The notes under the pieces: model-generated
Databases searched by the model: none
What the model was told of the DNA's origin: nothing
What the model saw: the letters and a program-made list of their open reading frames with translations, nothing else
Program-made: the position numbers and the translations under genes
NCBI GenBank assembly: GCA_023129815.1
Contig: JAGMBH010000066.1
Location: 1-13,819, forward strand
DNA from: Dehalococcoidia bacterium
GTDB taxonomy: Bacteria > Chloroflexota > Dehalococcoidia > GIF9 > AB-539-J10
Length of the DNA: 13,819 nt
Direction of reading: 5' to 3'
Part shown: one piece after another, positions 6,117-13,188 of the stretch
Position numbering within the stretch: position 1 is the first letter of the stretch
Layout: each line of letters opens with the position of its first letter

Positions 6117-6742
6117 CTTGAATAATACTCAACGATAGCTTTCCCATCAAATTTGGGGTCAATGTCATCTTTACCAGGCAAAGCTAGAACGCTGCCCGCC
6201 ATTCCTTCTTCATCTAAACTTAGCCAGCCAGGTGTAGCGTTCCCTTTGATTTCCTTGACTAACCTTTGATAGTATTCAGTCCTTTTACTCGCCTCCCGCC
6301 ACTCAATAACATCTCCTGACTTTACCAGACAGGAAGGTATATCTGTTCTGCGCCCATTAACGAGTATATGACCATGCCGAACTACTTGCCTAGCTTGGGC
6401 ACGTGAATCAGCAAAACTCAAACGGTAAACTACATTATCTAACCGCCTCTCCAACAATATAAGAAGGTTCTCCCTGGTAACACCGGAAGCCCTTATCGCT
6501 TCAGCGAAGAAACGACGAAATTGCCGCTCCAGGACACCATAGCTAAAACGAACTTTTTGCTTTTCTCGCAATTGAAGCCCGCGATCGGAAATCCTACGCC
6601 GCCGCGCCGAGGAATGCCCTCCCGGAGGAATATTCCTCCTCCCTAGGGGGCACTTAGGACTAGAACATTTCTCCCCCTTAAGCATCAGCTTCTCACCAAG
6701 ATAACGACATAAGCGACAACGGGGTCCTGTATAACGTGCCAT
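6113..6742 (-). CDS. rpsD: 30S ribosomal protein S4, zinc-binding type
   Basis: This is a full-length S4 of 209 residues. The N-terminus carries four cysteines, Cys9, Cys12, Cys26 and Cys31, spaced as in zinc-containing (C+) S4. The conserved RQFRRFFAEA (73-82) and the S4 RNA-binding domain follow, with RLDNVVYRLSFADSRAQARQ and VRHGHILVNGRRTDIPS. The C-terminal block ends DPKFDGKAIVEYYSR. S4 nucleates 16S rRNA 5'-domain folding and represses the alpha operon in E. coli; whether it does so here is unknown. The ATG is 2 bases after the rpsK stop, with AAGGG eight bases upstream. Confidence 0.98.
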   Translation of the reverse strand: MARYTGPRCRLCRYLGEKLMLKGEKCSSPKCPLGRRNIPPGGHSSARRRRISDRGLQLREKQKVRFSYGVLERQFRRFFAEAIRASGVTRENLLILLERRLDNVVYRLSFADSRAQARQVVRHGHILVNGRRTDIPSCLVKSGDVIEWREASKRTEYYQRLVKEIKGNATPGWLSLDEEGMAGSVLALPGKDDIDPKFDGKAIVEYYSR

Positions 6743-6744
6743 TT

Positions 6745-7134
6745 TTACACCCTTCTTCTTCCACGGGGACGACAGCCATCATGAGGAATAGGAGTCACGT
6801 CTCTGATTCTGGTAATAGTGAGCCCGGAGGCCTGTAAAGCACGGATAGCTGCCTCACGCCCACTGCCAGGACCTTTAATGTAAACTTCAACTCGGCGTAG
6901 ACCATCGCTGATTGCCCGCCGCGATGCCTCACGAGCGGCTAATTGAGCAGCATAAGGAGTACCTTTCCTTGAGCCTTTAAATCTGACCGTGCCCGAACTC
7001 CCCCAAGTAATAACATTGCCCTCCATATCAGTAATGGTAACAATAGTATTATTAAAAGTAGATTGGATATAAGCTTTGCCTTCACTTATCCCTCTACGCA
7101 CCTTCTTTCCCGTCTTAGTTCTCTTTTTTGGCAT
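6745..7134 (-). CDS. rpsK: 30S ribosomal protein S11
   Basis: The 129-residue protein shows the S11 landmarks: AYIQSTFNNTIVTITDMEGN (21-40), WGSSGTVRFKGSRKGTPYAAQ (44-64), VYIKGPGSGREAAIRAL (83-99) and the C-terminal IPHDGCRPRGRRRV. It forms part of the 30S platform near the mRNA exit. The start at 7132-7134 is the only good one. It lies 39 bases after rpsM, and the spacer is largely a 19-bp repeat core whose AAGGA ends 11 bases before the ATG. Confidence 0.98.
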   Translation of the reverse strand: MPKKRTKTGKKVRRGISEGKAYIQSTFNNTIVTITDMEGNVITWGSSGTVRFKGSRKGTPYAAQLAAREASRRAISDGLRRVEVYIKGPGSGREAAIRALQASGLTITRIRDVTPIPHDGCRPRGRRRV

Positions 7135-7145
7135 TTGCTACCTGA

Positions 7146-7164
7146 TCCTTCGCTTTGCTCAGGA
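7146..7164 (-). repeat. 19-bp repeat core in the rpsM-rpsK spacer
   Basis: On the minus strand it reads TCCTGAGCAAAGCGAAGGA. The copy at 13382-13400 differs at only two positions, and the palindromic element in rplM carries the same CTGAGnnnAGCGAAGRA core. It fills half of the 39-base spacer and provides an AAGGA near the rpsK start. Confidence 0.55.
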
Positions 7165-7173
7165 CACGCCTCC

Positions 7174-7566
7174 TTACTTCTTCTTAGCTAGACCGCGTCT
7201 CTGACCTCTGCCAGCCACCGTCTTCCTTGCGCCCCTTTTAGTGCGAGCATTAGTGCGTGTCCTTTGCCCATGAACTGGTAAATTCACGCGATACCTTATA
7301 CCTCGAGAGCAACCAATGTCAATAAGCCGCTTTATATTAAACTGAACTTCTCTCCTGAGGTCACCTTCCACCTTATATTGCTTACCGACAATACCCCTTA
7401 GCTGGCTAACCTGTTCCTCAGTAAGATCTTTAACTCTGATTTTGGGATCAACCTCAGCAGCGGTTAAAATCTGCTGACTCGATGTCGCACCAATGCCATA
7501 AACGTATTGTAAAGCTACTTTAATTGGCTTATCTTTGGGAAGCTCTACACCAGCGATACGCGCCAT
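7174..7566 (-). CDS. rpsM: 30S ribosomal protein S13
   Basis: The 130-residue S13 has the standard N-terminus MARIAGVELPKDKPIKVALQ, then YGIGATSSQQIL (24-35), the helix-hairpin-helix region, and the C-terminal RGIRYRVNLPVHGQRTRTNA plus a Lys-rich tail GLAKKK. It sits at the head of the 30S subunit and contacts the P-site tRNA and 50S bridge. The ATG at 7564-7566 is preceded by GGAG about seven bases upstream (minus sense), next to a 7-bp hairpin. It is the first gene after the double-hairpin spacer, in the position of the classical alpha operon start. Confidence 0.98.
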   Translation of the reverse strand: MARIAGVELPKDKPIKVALQYVYGIGATSSQQILTAAEVDPKIRVKDLTEEQVSQLRGIVGKQYKVEGDLRREVQFNIKRLIDIGCSRGIRYRVNLPVHGQRTRTNARTKRGARKTVAGRGQRRGLAKKK

Positions 7567-7580
7567 TATCTACTCCTAAC

Positions 7581-7600
7581 CCAAAATTCTTTGATTTTGG
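7581..7600 (-). promoter_or_regulatory. small hairpin next to the rpsM ribosome-binding site
   Basis: CCAAAAT (7581-7587) and ATTTTGG (7594-7600) form a 7-bp stem with a 6-base loop. It ends a few bases before the GGAG preceding the rpsM start, so folding could influence initiation. A regulatory role is inferred. Confidence 0.4.
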
Positions 7601-7611
7601 CCGAGCTGCGT

Positions 7612-7642
7612 TCCCAAGGAAATGCACAGCATTTCCTTGGGA
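7612..7642 (-). promoter_or_regulatory. perfect 14-bp hairpin in the rpmJ-rpsM spacer
   Basis: CCCAAGGAAATGC (7613-7625) and GCATTTCCTTGGG (7629-7641) are exact inverted copies with only three bases between them, and a flanking T-A pair (7612/7642) extends the stem to 14. It starts a few bases after the rpmJ stop in transcript sense. No T-run follows on either strand, so it is not an intrinsic terminator. It may be an RNA-protein site, a processing or stability element, or a small palindromic repeat. Confidence 0.65.
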
Positions 7643-7647
7643 GGGGA

Positions 7648-7761
7648 TTAACCTTGTCTCTGTTTATGCCTTGGATTCTCACAGATGACCCTAACAATGC
7701 CCTTCCTCCTGATAATCTTGCACTTACTACAGCGACGCTTAACTGAAGCACTTACTTTCAT
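7648..7761 (-). CDS. rpmJ: 50S ribosomal protein L36, zinc-ribbon type
   Basis: This is a 37-residue gene read directly from the sequence: MKVSASVKRRCSKCK, then IIRRKGIVRVICENPRHKQR and a final QG. It is a complete L36 of the C+ type, with cysteines 11, 14 and 27 plus His32 as zinc ligands. L36 binds 23S rRNA late in assembly. The ATG at 7759-7761 has GGTGA about eight bases upstream. It is the first gene after the candidate internal promoter at 7791-7819 and is followed by the hairpin spacer leading to rpsM. Confidence 0.96.
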   Translation of the reverse strand: MKVSASVKRRCSKCKIIRRKGIVRVICENPRHKQRQG

Positions 7762-7790
7762 TTCTAATCACCAAAATAAAACCTTCTCTT

Positions 7791-7819
7791 ATGCTAAACT
7801 TTCCTGTTCACCCTGTCAA
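7791..7819 (-). promoter_or_regulatory. internal promoter candidate for the alpha operon (rpmJ onwards)
   Basis: On the minus strand TTGACA (7814-7819) is followed after exactly 17 bases by TAGCAT (7791-7796), which is 4 of 6 to TATAAT. Transcription would begin near 7784, about 23 bases before the rpmJ ATG. The 66-base infA-rpmJ gap is one of the few real gaps in the cluster and holds nothing else. Confidence 0.5.
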
Positions 7820-7827
7820 AGTAGAAG

Positions 7828-8046
7828 CTACTTAAGCCGGTAGGTAACCCGGCCACGACTCAAGTCATAAGGAGAAAGCTCCACTAAAACCCTATCTCCA
7901 GGCAGAATCTTAATATAATGCTTCCTCATCCTTCCTGAAATATGTGCCAGTACCATATGGCCATTAGCTAACTCGACACGAAACATAGTGTTAGGTAAGC
8001 ATGCAATTACTTTACCTTCAACTTCTATCCTTTCCTTTTTAGCCAT
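7828..8046 (-). CDS. infA: translation initiation factor IF-1
   Basis: The 72-residue protein is IF-1 of standard length. It is a single OB fold with KERIEVEGKVIACLPNTMFR (4-23), NGHMVLAHISGRMRKHYIKI and the C-terminal ELSPYDLSRGRVTYRLK. It blocks the ribosomal A site during initiation. The start at 8044-8046 is chosen because MAKKERIEVEG matches the family N-terminus; the frame is open for 24 more codons upstream, but those lie inside map. The ATG comes one base after the map stop without a clear Shine-Dalgarno, so coupling to map is likely. Confidence 0.97.
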   Translation of the reverse strand: MAKKERIEVEGKVIACLPNTMFRVELANGHMVLAHISGRMRKHYIKILPGDRVLVELSPYDLSRGRVTYRLK

Positions 8047-8047
8047 C

Positions 8048-8785
8048 TTAAGCCAGTATCTCAGCTTCGCCATCAGTAATAGCAATGGTATGTTCAAAGT
8101 GCGCTGAAAGGCTTCCATCGACTGTTAGCACCGTCCATTGGTTGGGAGCCAATCTAGTACGCCAATCTCCAGCATTGACCATGGGTTCAATAGCTAAGGT
8201 CATGCCCTTGCGGAGTAAGGGCCCTTTGCTAAAGGCAAAATTAGGTACCTGTGGCTCCTCATGCAATTCCCGGCCCACTCCGTGCCCAGTGTATTCTCTA
8301 ACCACAGAAAACCATCTTGATTCAACGTAATTTTGAATAGCAGTCGAAATATCCCCAACATGGGCTCCACAGTTAGCTTGAGTAATGCCTACCCTTAAGC
8401 TGCCTTCAGTAACCGCTATAAGCTCCTTAGCTTGGGCGCTTATCTTGCCGACGCCAACCGTTATAGCGGCATCTGTGTGAAAGCCGTTATAGCTAACTCC
8501 TAAATCCAAAGAGACAATATCCCCTTCCCGTAATACTCGCTCACCGGGAATGCCGTGAACTACCTCATCATTCACTGAAACACATAAATTGGCCGGGAAG
8601 CCCTGGTAGTTTTTAAAGGAAGGCTTAACTCCCCTTTTCTGTGATTCTTCAGCCATGATGGCATCCAACTGGCAAGTTTTAATCCCTGGTTTTATTTCCA
8701 TTCTTAATTCATCCAAAATAGTTGCTAAGATTTTGCCACATTGCCGCATAATAGCTATTTCCTCAGGAGACTTTATGATTATCAC
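8048..8785 (-). CDS. map: methionine aminopeptidase, type I
   Basis: This enzyme removes the initiator methionine from new proteins. The 245 residues contain the full set of metal ligands: Asp94 (SLDLG), Asp105 (HTDAA), His168 (TGHGVG), Glu200 (AIEPM) and Glu231 (FEHT), plus His77 in the NDEVVHGIPG segment (72-81). There is no N-terminal zinc-binding extension. The start is taken as GTG at 8783-8785, with AGAGGGGAA just upstream, and the gene overlaps the end of adk by 23 bases. It ends one base before infA. The order secY-adk-map-infA is classical for this cluster. Confidence 0.97.
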   Translation of the reverse strand: MIIIKSPEEIAIMRQCGKILATILDELRMEIKPGIKTCQLDAIMAEESQKRGVKPSFKNYQGFPANLCVSVNDEVVHGIPGERVLREGDIVSLDLGVSYNGFHTDAAITVGVGKISAQAKELIAVTEGSLRVGITQANCGAHVGDISTAIQNYVESRWFSVVREYTGHGVGRELHEEPQVPNFAFSKGPLLRKGMTLAIEPMVNAGDWRTRLAPNQWTVLTVDGSLSAHFEHTIAITDGEAEILA

Positions 8786-9434
8786 TCACTTCCCCTCTTA
8801 ACACAGAGATTACTTCTCTGGCTACCTCTTGTATTCCTAAATTGCCATTGACCTCGATTAGCTTGTTCTGCTTCCTATAATAATCAAGGATAGGAGCAGT
8901 CTGGGCAAAGAAAACTTCTAATCGCTCCCTCACCGTCTCCTCATTATCATCGGGACGTTGGTATAATTCACCACCACACTTATCGCATTTCCCTTGTACT
9001 TTAGGTGGTGAAGTTACCAAGTGATATGGTGTTTGACAATTGCGACAAAGCCACCTTCCACTAAGGCGTTTCAAAAACTCTTCCTTAGTTACCTGAATAT
9101 ATATTGCTTTAGCGATACTTTTCCCTTGTTCAGCTAAGGCTTTGTCTAAAACTTCAGCTTGTTCTAAAGTTCGAGGGAAACCATCGAAAAGACAACCAGA
9201 GACACAATCAGGCAAGCTAATCCTTTCCAGAACCATCCTGATCGCTATTTCATCAGGAACTAATCTCCCTTCTTCCATATAGGATTTGGCTAATAGCCCC
9301 AATTCTGACTTCTTCTCTAATGCCTGCCGAAACAAGTCACCAGAAGCTATGCGAGGCAAATTCATCTCTCGGGACAGGATTCCTGCTTGGGTCCCCTTAC
9401 CTGCTCCTGGAGCCCCTAAGATAATAATATACAT
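8763..9434 (-). CDS. adk: adenylate kinase, zinc-LID type
   Basis: Adenylate kinase interconverts ATP + AMP and 2 ADP. The P-loop is GAPGAGKGT (7-15). The AMP-binding segment ASGDLFRQAL (30-39) and DGFPRT (84-89) follow. The LID domain carries Cys130, Cys133, Cys150 and Cys153, the four-cysteine zinc site common in Gram-positive and related lineages. RPDDNEETVRERL (160-172) holds the catalytic arginines. At 223 residues it is a long-form Adk. The ATG at 9432-9434 has no visible Shine-Dalgarno; the 107 bases before it are an AT-rich repeat-like spacer. The C-terminus overlaps map by 23 bases. Confidence 0.97.
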   Translation of the reverse strand: MYIIILGAPGAGKGTQAGILSREMNLPRIASGDLFRQALEKKSELGLLAKSYMEEGRLVPDEIAIRMVLERISLPDCVSGCLFDGFPRTLEQAEVLDKALAEQGKSIAKAIYIQVTKEEFLKRLSGRWLCRNCQTPYHLVTSPPKVQGKCDKCGGELYQRPDDNEETVRERLEVFFAQTAPILDYYRKQNKLIEVNGNLGIQEVAREVISVLRGEVSDNHKVS

Positions 9435-9541
9435 CGAAAGAAAATCAAAAAATAACCATCAAAAGTCAAAATTACAGATTAAAAATTTAATTTTTAACTT
9501 TTACATTTGTCATTTTTATTTTTGCCTTTTTATCTTTGACT
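9435..9541 (-). repeat. AT-rich degenerate repeat forming the secY-adk spacer
   Basis: These 107 bases are strongly AT-rich, with A-runs and related words such as AAAATC, AAAAGTC and AAAATT, and T-rich versions in the second half. They include TTAAAAATTTAATTTTTAA (9479-9497), which has perfect 9-bp arms around one central base. On the plus strand it translates as low-complexity NLIFNFYICHFYFCLFIFDF. That pattern resembles a degenerate AT-rich intergenic repeat seen in many environmental bacterial genomes. No convincing promoter or Shine-Dalgarno was found in it. Confidence 0.4.
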
Positions 9542-10867
9542 TTATTTCAAGAAACCTTCGTAGCGGCGCATGGTTAGCTGAGCTTCCAGTTGCTTCATAG
9601 TATCTAAGGCAACGCCAACGGCTATAAGCAAGGCAGTGCTGGAAATTGTCAACATAGTGACGTTAGTAATTTCCCGGGCGATGAAAGGCATTATCGCTAT
9701 TATGGCTAGAAAGAAAGCACCACCAAAGGTAAGGTGCTTTATGACGCGATTCAAATAATCAGCAGTTGCCTTTCCTGGTCGAACCCCGGGAATAAAGCCA
9801 CCCTGCTGCTGTAAAGTTCTAGGCAAATTCATTTGTTCAAACATAATCATTGTGTAAAAGAAAGTGAAGCCAATTACTAAGGCGAAGTATAACCCCCAAT
9901 AGATTAGACCCCCAGGGAGAGGAGCATCCATCCTAAAAAGGTTATAGATTGTGTTCCAAAAATTTGGACCCTGGCCTGTAGGATTCATGAACCAAGTTGC
10001 TATTGTCGCTGGAAACTGCATCAGCGCAATAGCGAAAATAAGGGGGATCATTCCGGCCGTGTTTACCCGCAGGGGAATATGAGTTGACCCTGATTGTCGA
10101 TACATACGGCCACTGCGAAAAGTGCTACGCGCGTATTGAACAGGGATACGGCGGTGAGCTTCGATAAACATAACTATGAAAACCAAAGTGGCCAGGCCAA
10201 GTATAATAAAGGTAATCAGGCCCAAAGGATCCTCCTTAGCCAAAAAACCACGCCCAATCATCTCGGGCAGACTAGCTACAATGCCAGCGAAAATTATTAT
10301 CGATATTCCGTTACCGATGCCTCGCTCAGTGATTAATTCGCCCAGCCAGACAAGAAATACTGTGCCAGCAGTGATCGAGATCACGGTAGCAGCAGTAACT
10401 GGAGCCTCAAGGTATCCAATGACATTTTGACTGCGCAGTAAGGCTAGCTGACCATAGCTTGACAGAGCGGCCAAAGGCACAGTAAACAAATGGGTAATGC
10501 GATTTATCTTGCGTTGACCAACTTCTCCTTCTTGAGCAATGCTTTGAAGCCTGGGGATAACTGGAACCAATAGCTGCATAATGATAGAAGCAGTAATGTA
10601 AGGATAAACACCCAAGGCAGCCACACTAAAATTCCTCATAGCACCACCGCTGAAGAGGTCAAGCATGCCTAAAAGCTGATTCTGCTCAAATGTTTCGGCA
10701 AGTTTTTGCAAAACTTCAGTGGTTACCATAGGTGCCGGAACATGAACCATGAACCGGAAAACCACCAAGATACCAAGGGTAAAGAGGATCCTTCGCCTCA
10801 AATCTGGCAATGTAAAAATAGCCATCATGGCCTGGATGAGGCGTGGTTGATTTTCTCGACGCTGCAT
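9542..10867 (-). CDS. secY: preprotein translocase channel subunit SecY
   Basis: SecY is the protein-conducting pore of the SecYEG translocon. The 441 residues show about ten membrane helices. Landmarks are the N-terminal PDLRRRILFTLGILVVFRF (21-39), GVYPYITASIIMQLL (86-100), WLGELITERGIGNGISIII (174-192), LRVNTAGMIPLIFA (266-279) and the cytosolic loop GGFIPGVRPGKAT (356-368), which contacts SecA and the ribosome. The C-terminus MKQLEAQLTMRRYEGFL is also typical. The ATG at 10865-10867 lies one base after the rplO stop with GAGGG seven bases upstream. The downstream 107-base AT-rich gap separates it from adk. Confidence 0.98.
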   Translation of the reverse strand: MQRRENQPRLIQAMMAIFTLPDLRRRILFTLGILVVFRFMVHVPAPMVTTEVLQKLAETFEQNQLLGMLDLFSGGAMRNFSVAALGVYPYITASIIMQLLVPVIPRLQSIAQEGEVGQRKINRITHLFTVPLAALSSYGQLALLRSQNVIGYLEAPVTAATVISITAGTVFLVWLGELITERGIGNGISIIIFAGIVASLPEMIGRGFLAKEDPLGLITFIILGLATLVFIVMFIEAHRRIPVQYARSTFRSGRMYRQSGSTHIPLRVNTAGMIPLIFAIALMQFPATIATWFMNPTGQGPNFWNTIYNLFRMDAPLPGGLIYWGLYFALVIGFTFFYTMIMFEQMNLPRTLQQQGGFIPGVRPGKATADYLNRVIKHLTFGGAFFLAIIAIMPFIAREITNVTMLTISSTALLIAVGVALDTMKQLEAQLTMRRYEGFLK

Positions 10868-10868
10868 T

Positions 10869-11312
10869 CTAAGCCCTCTCTACCTTTCCCCCTGCGGCAA
10901 CAATCTTCTTCTCCGCAGCAACAGAGAATTTGTCAGCCTTGACTAACACTGGGTGATGAATATCACCATCACCAAGAATTTTAACCGGATGAGCAAGAGA
11001 CTTAATTAATCCTGCTTTAAGCAGTCCCTCTGGATTTACCTCGCTTCCCGGTGGGAAAATACTAAGCTTACCCACATTTACAATATTATATTCGGTTTTA
11101 AAGATGTTAGTGAAACCCCTTTTTCTTGGCAGTCGTTTTATGAGAGGCAACTGACCACCTTCAAACCCAAGACGCACACCACCTCCAGAGCGAGCTTTTT
11201 GCCCTTTACAACCTCGCCCGGAATAAGTGCCATGCCCGCTACCATCCCCTCGGCCTACACGCTTCTTTCCATGCTTAGCACCTAAAGGAGGCCTTAATTC
11301 ATTCTGTCTCAT
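10869..11312 (-). CDS. rplO: 50S ribosomal protein L15
   Basis: The 147-residue L15 begins MRQNELRPPLGAKHGKKRVG and contains the Gly-rich rRNA-binding stretch GRGDGSGHGTYSGRGCKGQK followed by ARSGGG. FEGGQLPLIKRLPRKRGFTN and the globular C-terminal domain, ending AAEKKIVAAGGKVERA, complete it. I chose the ATG at 11310-11312 because it fits the family N-terminus; the frame is open for eight more codons with an extra MRLKRLRE, which lies inside rpsE. The gene overlaps the rpsE end by 14 bases. L30, which normally separates these two genes, is missing. Confidence 0.97.
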   Translation of the reverse strand: MRQNELRPPLGAKHGKKRVGRGDGSGHGTYSGRGCKGQKARSGGGVRLGFEGGQLPLIKRLPRKRGFTNIFKTEYNIVNVGKLSIFPPGSEVNPEGLLKAGLIKSLAHPVKILGDGDIHHPVLVKADKFSVAAEKKIVAAGGKVERA

Positions 11313-11829
11313 TTCCCTTAACCTTTTGAGCCTCAAAGTTTGCCTCTTTGCGTTTCCTTAAGCTAGCCAAAGCAAGTATGGTCGCCTTGACCACATTAAC
11401 CTTGTTAGCACTACCCAGAGATTTACTAATAATGTCTTTTATGCCTGCCAATTCAAGCACGGCCCGAACTGTATTGCTAGCAACCATGCCAGTGCCATAT
11501 GCCGCTGGTTTAAGTAAAATCTTAGACGCCTCAAACTTAGCTAAAACTTCATGAGAAATAGTGGTGTTCACAATAGGTACCTCAATCAGCTCTTTCCGCG
11601 CTACAGCGCCAGCCTTACGGATTGCCTCAGGAACGCCAGTTGCTTTAGCCAAACCAACCCCTACGTGCCCTTTGCCATCACCAACTGCCATTAAGGCTCG
11701 GAAATGAAGCCGCCTGCCCCCTTTAACCACTTTGGTTACGCGATCAATAGCTATTAATTTCTCCTCAAGCTCCAAATCTGAAGCATCGACTTTAGCCCTT
11801 TTGCCAATCACTTTAGTAACCGCTTTCAT
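11299..11829 (-). CDS. rpsE: 30S ribosomal protein S5
   Basis: The 176-residue S5 has the N-terminal double-stranded RNA-binding domain, with KLIAIDRVTKVVKGGRRLHF (24-43) and FRALMAVGDGKGHVGVGLAKA (43-63). The C-terminal domain contains VLAKFEASKILLKPAAYGTG (95-114) and VLELAGIKDIISKSLGSAN. S5 helps decoding fidelity and mRNA unwinding at the entry channel. The tail (about 160-176, FEAQKVKGNETE) is ordinary S5 extension and contains no L30-like segment. It starts 11 bases after rplR and its end overlaps rplO by 14 bases. Confidence 0.98.
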   Translation of the reverse strand: MKAVTKVIGKRAKVDASDLELEEKLIAIDRVTKVVKGGRRLHFRALMAVGDGKGHVGVGLAKATGVPEAIRKAGAVARKELIEVPIVNTTISHEVLAKFEASKILLKPAAYGTGMVASNTVRAVLELAGIKDIISKSLGSANKVNVVKATILALASLRKRKEANFEAQKVKGNETE

Positions 11830-11840
11830 AATACCTCAAC

Positions 11841-12212
11841 TCAAAATTCTAACCCAACTTTCCTAGCAGCCTCAGCCAGAGCCTTGATTCTACCGTGATA
11901 TTTATAACCACGTCGATCAAAAACCACGCAATTGATCCTTTCCTCTAATGCTTTTTGAGCAAGCATCGAACCGAGAAGCTCGGCCTTCTTCACTTTCACC
12001 ATCCCTCCAACCTTGTCTCTCACTTCAGGATCAAGGGTGCTCATTGAAACTAAGGTTTGCCCTCTAGAATCATCGATAATCTGGGCATAAATATGATTCA
12101 AACTTCGAAAGACGCATAACCGTGGTCGCAAGGCAGTACCAATTACTTTTTTTCTTACTCTCCTATGCCGTACTTTTTGAGCTAGCCTTGAATCCATGTT
12201 AGTTGACTGCAT
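11841..12212 (-). CDS. rplR: 50S ribosomal protein L18
   Basis: The 123-residue L18 carries a basic N-terminus (RLAQKVRHRRVRKKVIGT), then RPRLCVFRSLNHIYAQIIDD (29-48) and the C-terminal FDRRGYKYHGRIKALAEAAR block. It binds 5S rRNA together with L5. The start is taken at ATG 12210-12212, three bases after the rplF stop. A second in-frame ATG five codons later (12195-12197) is equally possible, because neither has a clear Shine-Dalgarno sequence. Confidence 0.97.
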   Translation of the reverse strand: MQSTNMDSRLAQKVRHRRVRKKVIGTALRPRLCVFRSLNHIYAQIIDDSRGQTLVSMSTLDPEVRDKVGGMVKVKKAELLGSMLAQKALEERINCVVFDRRGYKYHGRIKALAEAARKVGLEF

Positions 12213-12215
12213 CCA

Positions 12216-12764
12216 CTATACTTTGGATACCTTACCCACCTTACCAGGTTTAAGATGTAGCTTCTCCTCAGCGAATTTGATCCCCTTCCCTTTATAGTGA
12301 TCAGTAGGGCGTATTGCCCGAATCCTAGCTGCTACCTCCCCAACAATTTCTTTATCACTGCCACCGATATGAATGCGATTTGCCCCTTCAATAGTCGCAT
12401 TGATACCAGGAGGAAGGGGAAACTCTACAGGGTGACCATATCCAACTCGAAGTAACAACTTGTCACCAACTTTTTGTGCTCTATAGCCTACGCCGTTTAT
12501 TTCTAAGACTCGCTCAAAACCTTTGCTCACTCCTTCAACCATATTAGCCAAAAGGCTACGAGTAAGCCCGTGCAGAGCGCGATGGATTCTGCTATTGCTG
12601 GGTCGTGTCACAATCAACTTCCCATCTTTCAAAGCAATAGAAATATGAGGAGAAAAATATCGATGCAGCTCTCCCTTATCTCCTTTTACTGTGACCTCGT
12701 TCCCTTCAACTTTTACCTCGACACCTCGAGGTAAAAGGATAGGAAGCAGACCAATTCGAGACAT
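12216..12764 (-). CDS. rplF: 50S ribosomal protein L6
   Basis: The 182-residue L6 consists of two repeated L6 domains. The first contains PRGVEVKVEGNEVTVKGDKG (13-32), and the second NGVGYRAQKVGDKLLLRVGY (90-109). The C-terminal signature IRAIRPTDHYKGKGIKFAEE is intact. L6 lies near the factor-binding site of the 50S subunit. AGGAG seven bases before the ATG supports the start, and 19 bases separate it from rpsH. Confidence 0.98.
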   Translation of the reverse strand: MSRIGLLPILLPRGVEVKVEGNEVTVKGDKGELHRYFSPHISIALKDGKLIVTRPSNSRIHRALHGLTRSLLANMVEGVSKGFERVLEINGVGYRAQKVGDKLLLRVGYGHPVEFPLPPGINATIEGANRIHIGGSDKEIVGEVAARIRAIRPTDHYKGKGIKFAEEKLHLKPGKVGKVSKV

Positions 12765-12783
12765 TCACTTCTCCTAAGTTAAC

Positions 12784-13179
12784 CTACCATATGTAGCATA
12801 AAACTTCACCGCCAAGGTGACGCCGCCATGCCTCTTGACCAGTCATGATGCCTTTAGGTGTAGATAAGATAGCAATGCCCAAACCACCGTAGACGCGTGG
12901 AATTTCACGCTTTCCGACATAAACCCTCAGACCAGGTTTGCTCGCCCTCTCTAATCCTAATAGGGCTGGTTGGCCGTTGACATGCTTAAGTCGGATTTTT
13001 ATCATTGGCTCTAGTTTACCTCTAAGCACCTCATAATCGTTAATAAAAACTTCCTCTTTAAGGATTTTAGCGATGGAGAGCTTTACTCGAGACAAAGGCA
13101 CTAGCACATCATCATGGCCTGCCATGACAGCATTGCGAATCCGAGTCAGCATATCAGCAATGGGATCGGTAACTGTCAT
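12784..13179 (-). CDS. rpsH: 30S ribosomal protein S8
   Basis: The 131-residue S8 begins with the typical TDPIADMLTRIRNAVMAGHD (4-23) and has VPLSRVKLSIAKILKEEVFI (27-46). The C-terminal RVYGGLGIAILSTPKGIMTG precedes EVLCYIW. S8 binds helix 21 of 16S rRNA; in E. coli it represses the spc operon by binding near rplE, which could not be assessed here. AAGGAG six bases before the ATG supports the start. Confidence 0.98.
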   Translation of the reverse strand: MTVTDPIADMLTRIRNAVMAGHDDVLVPLSRVKLSIAKILKEEVFINDYEVLRGKLEPMIKIRLKHVNGQPALLGLERASKPGLRVYVGKREIPRVYGGLGIAILSTPKGIMTGQEAWRRHLGGEVLCYIW

Positions 13180-13188
13180 CGAAACTCC

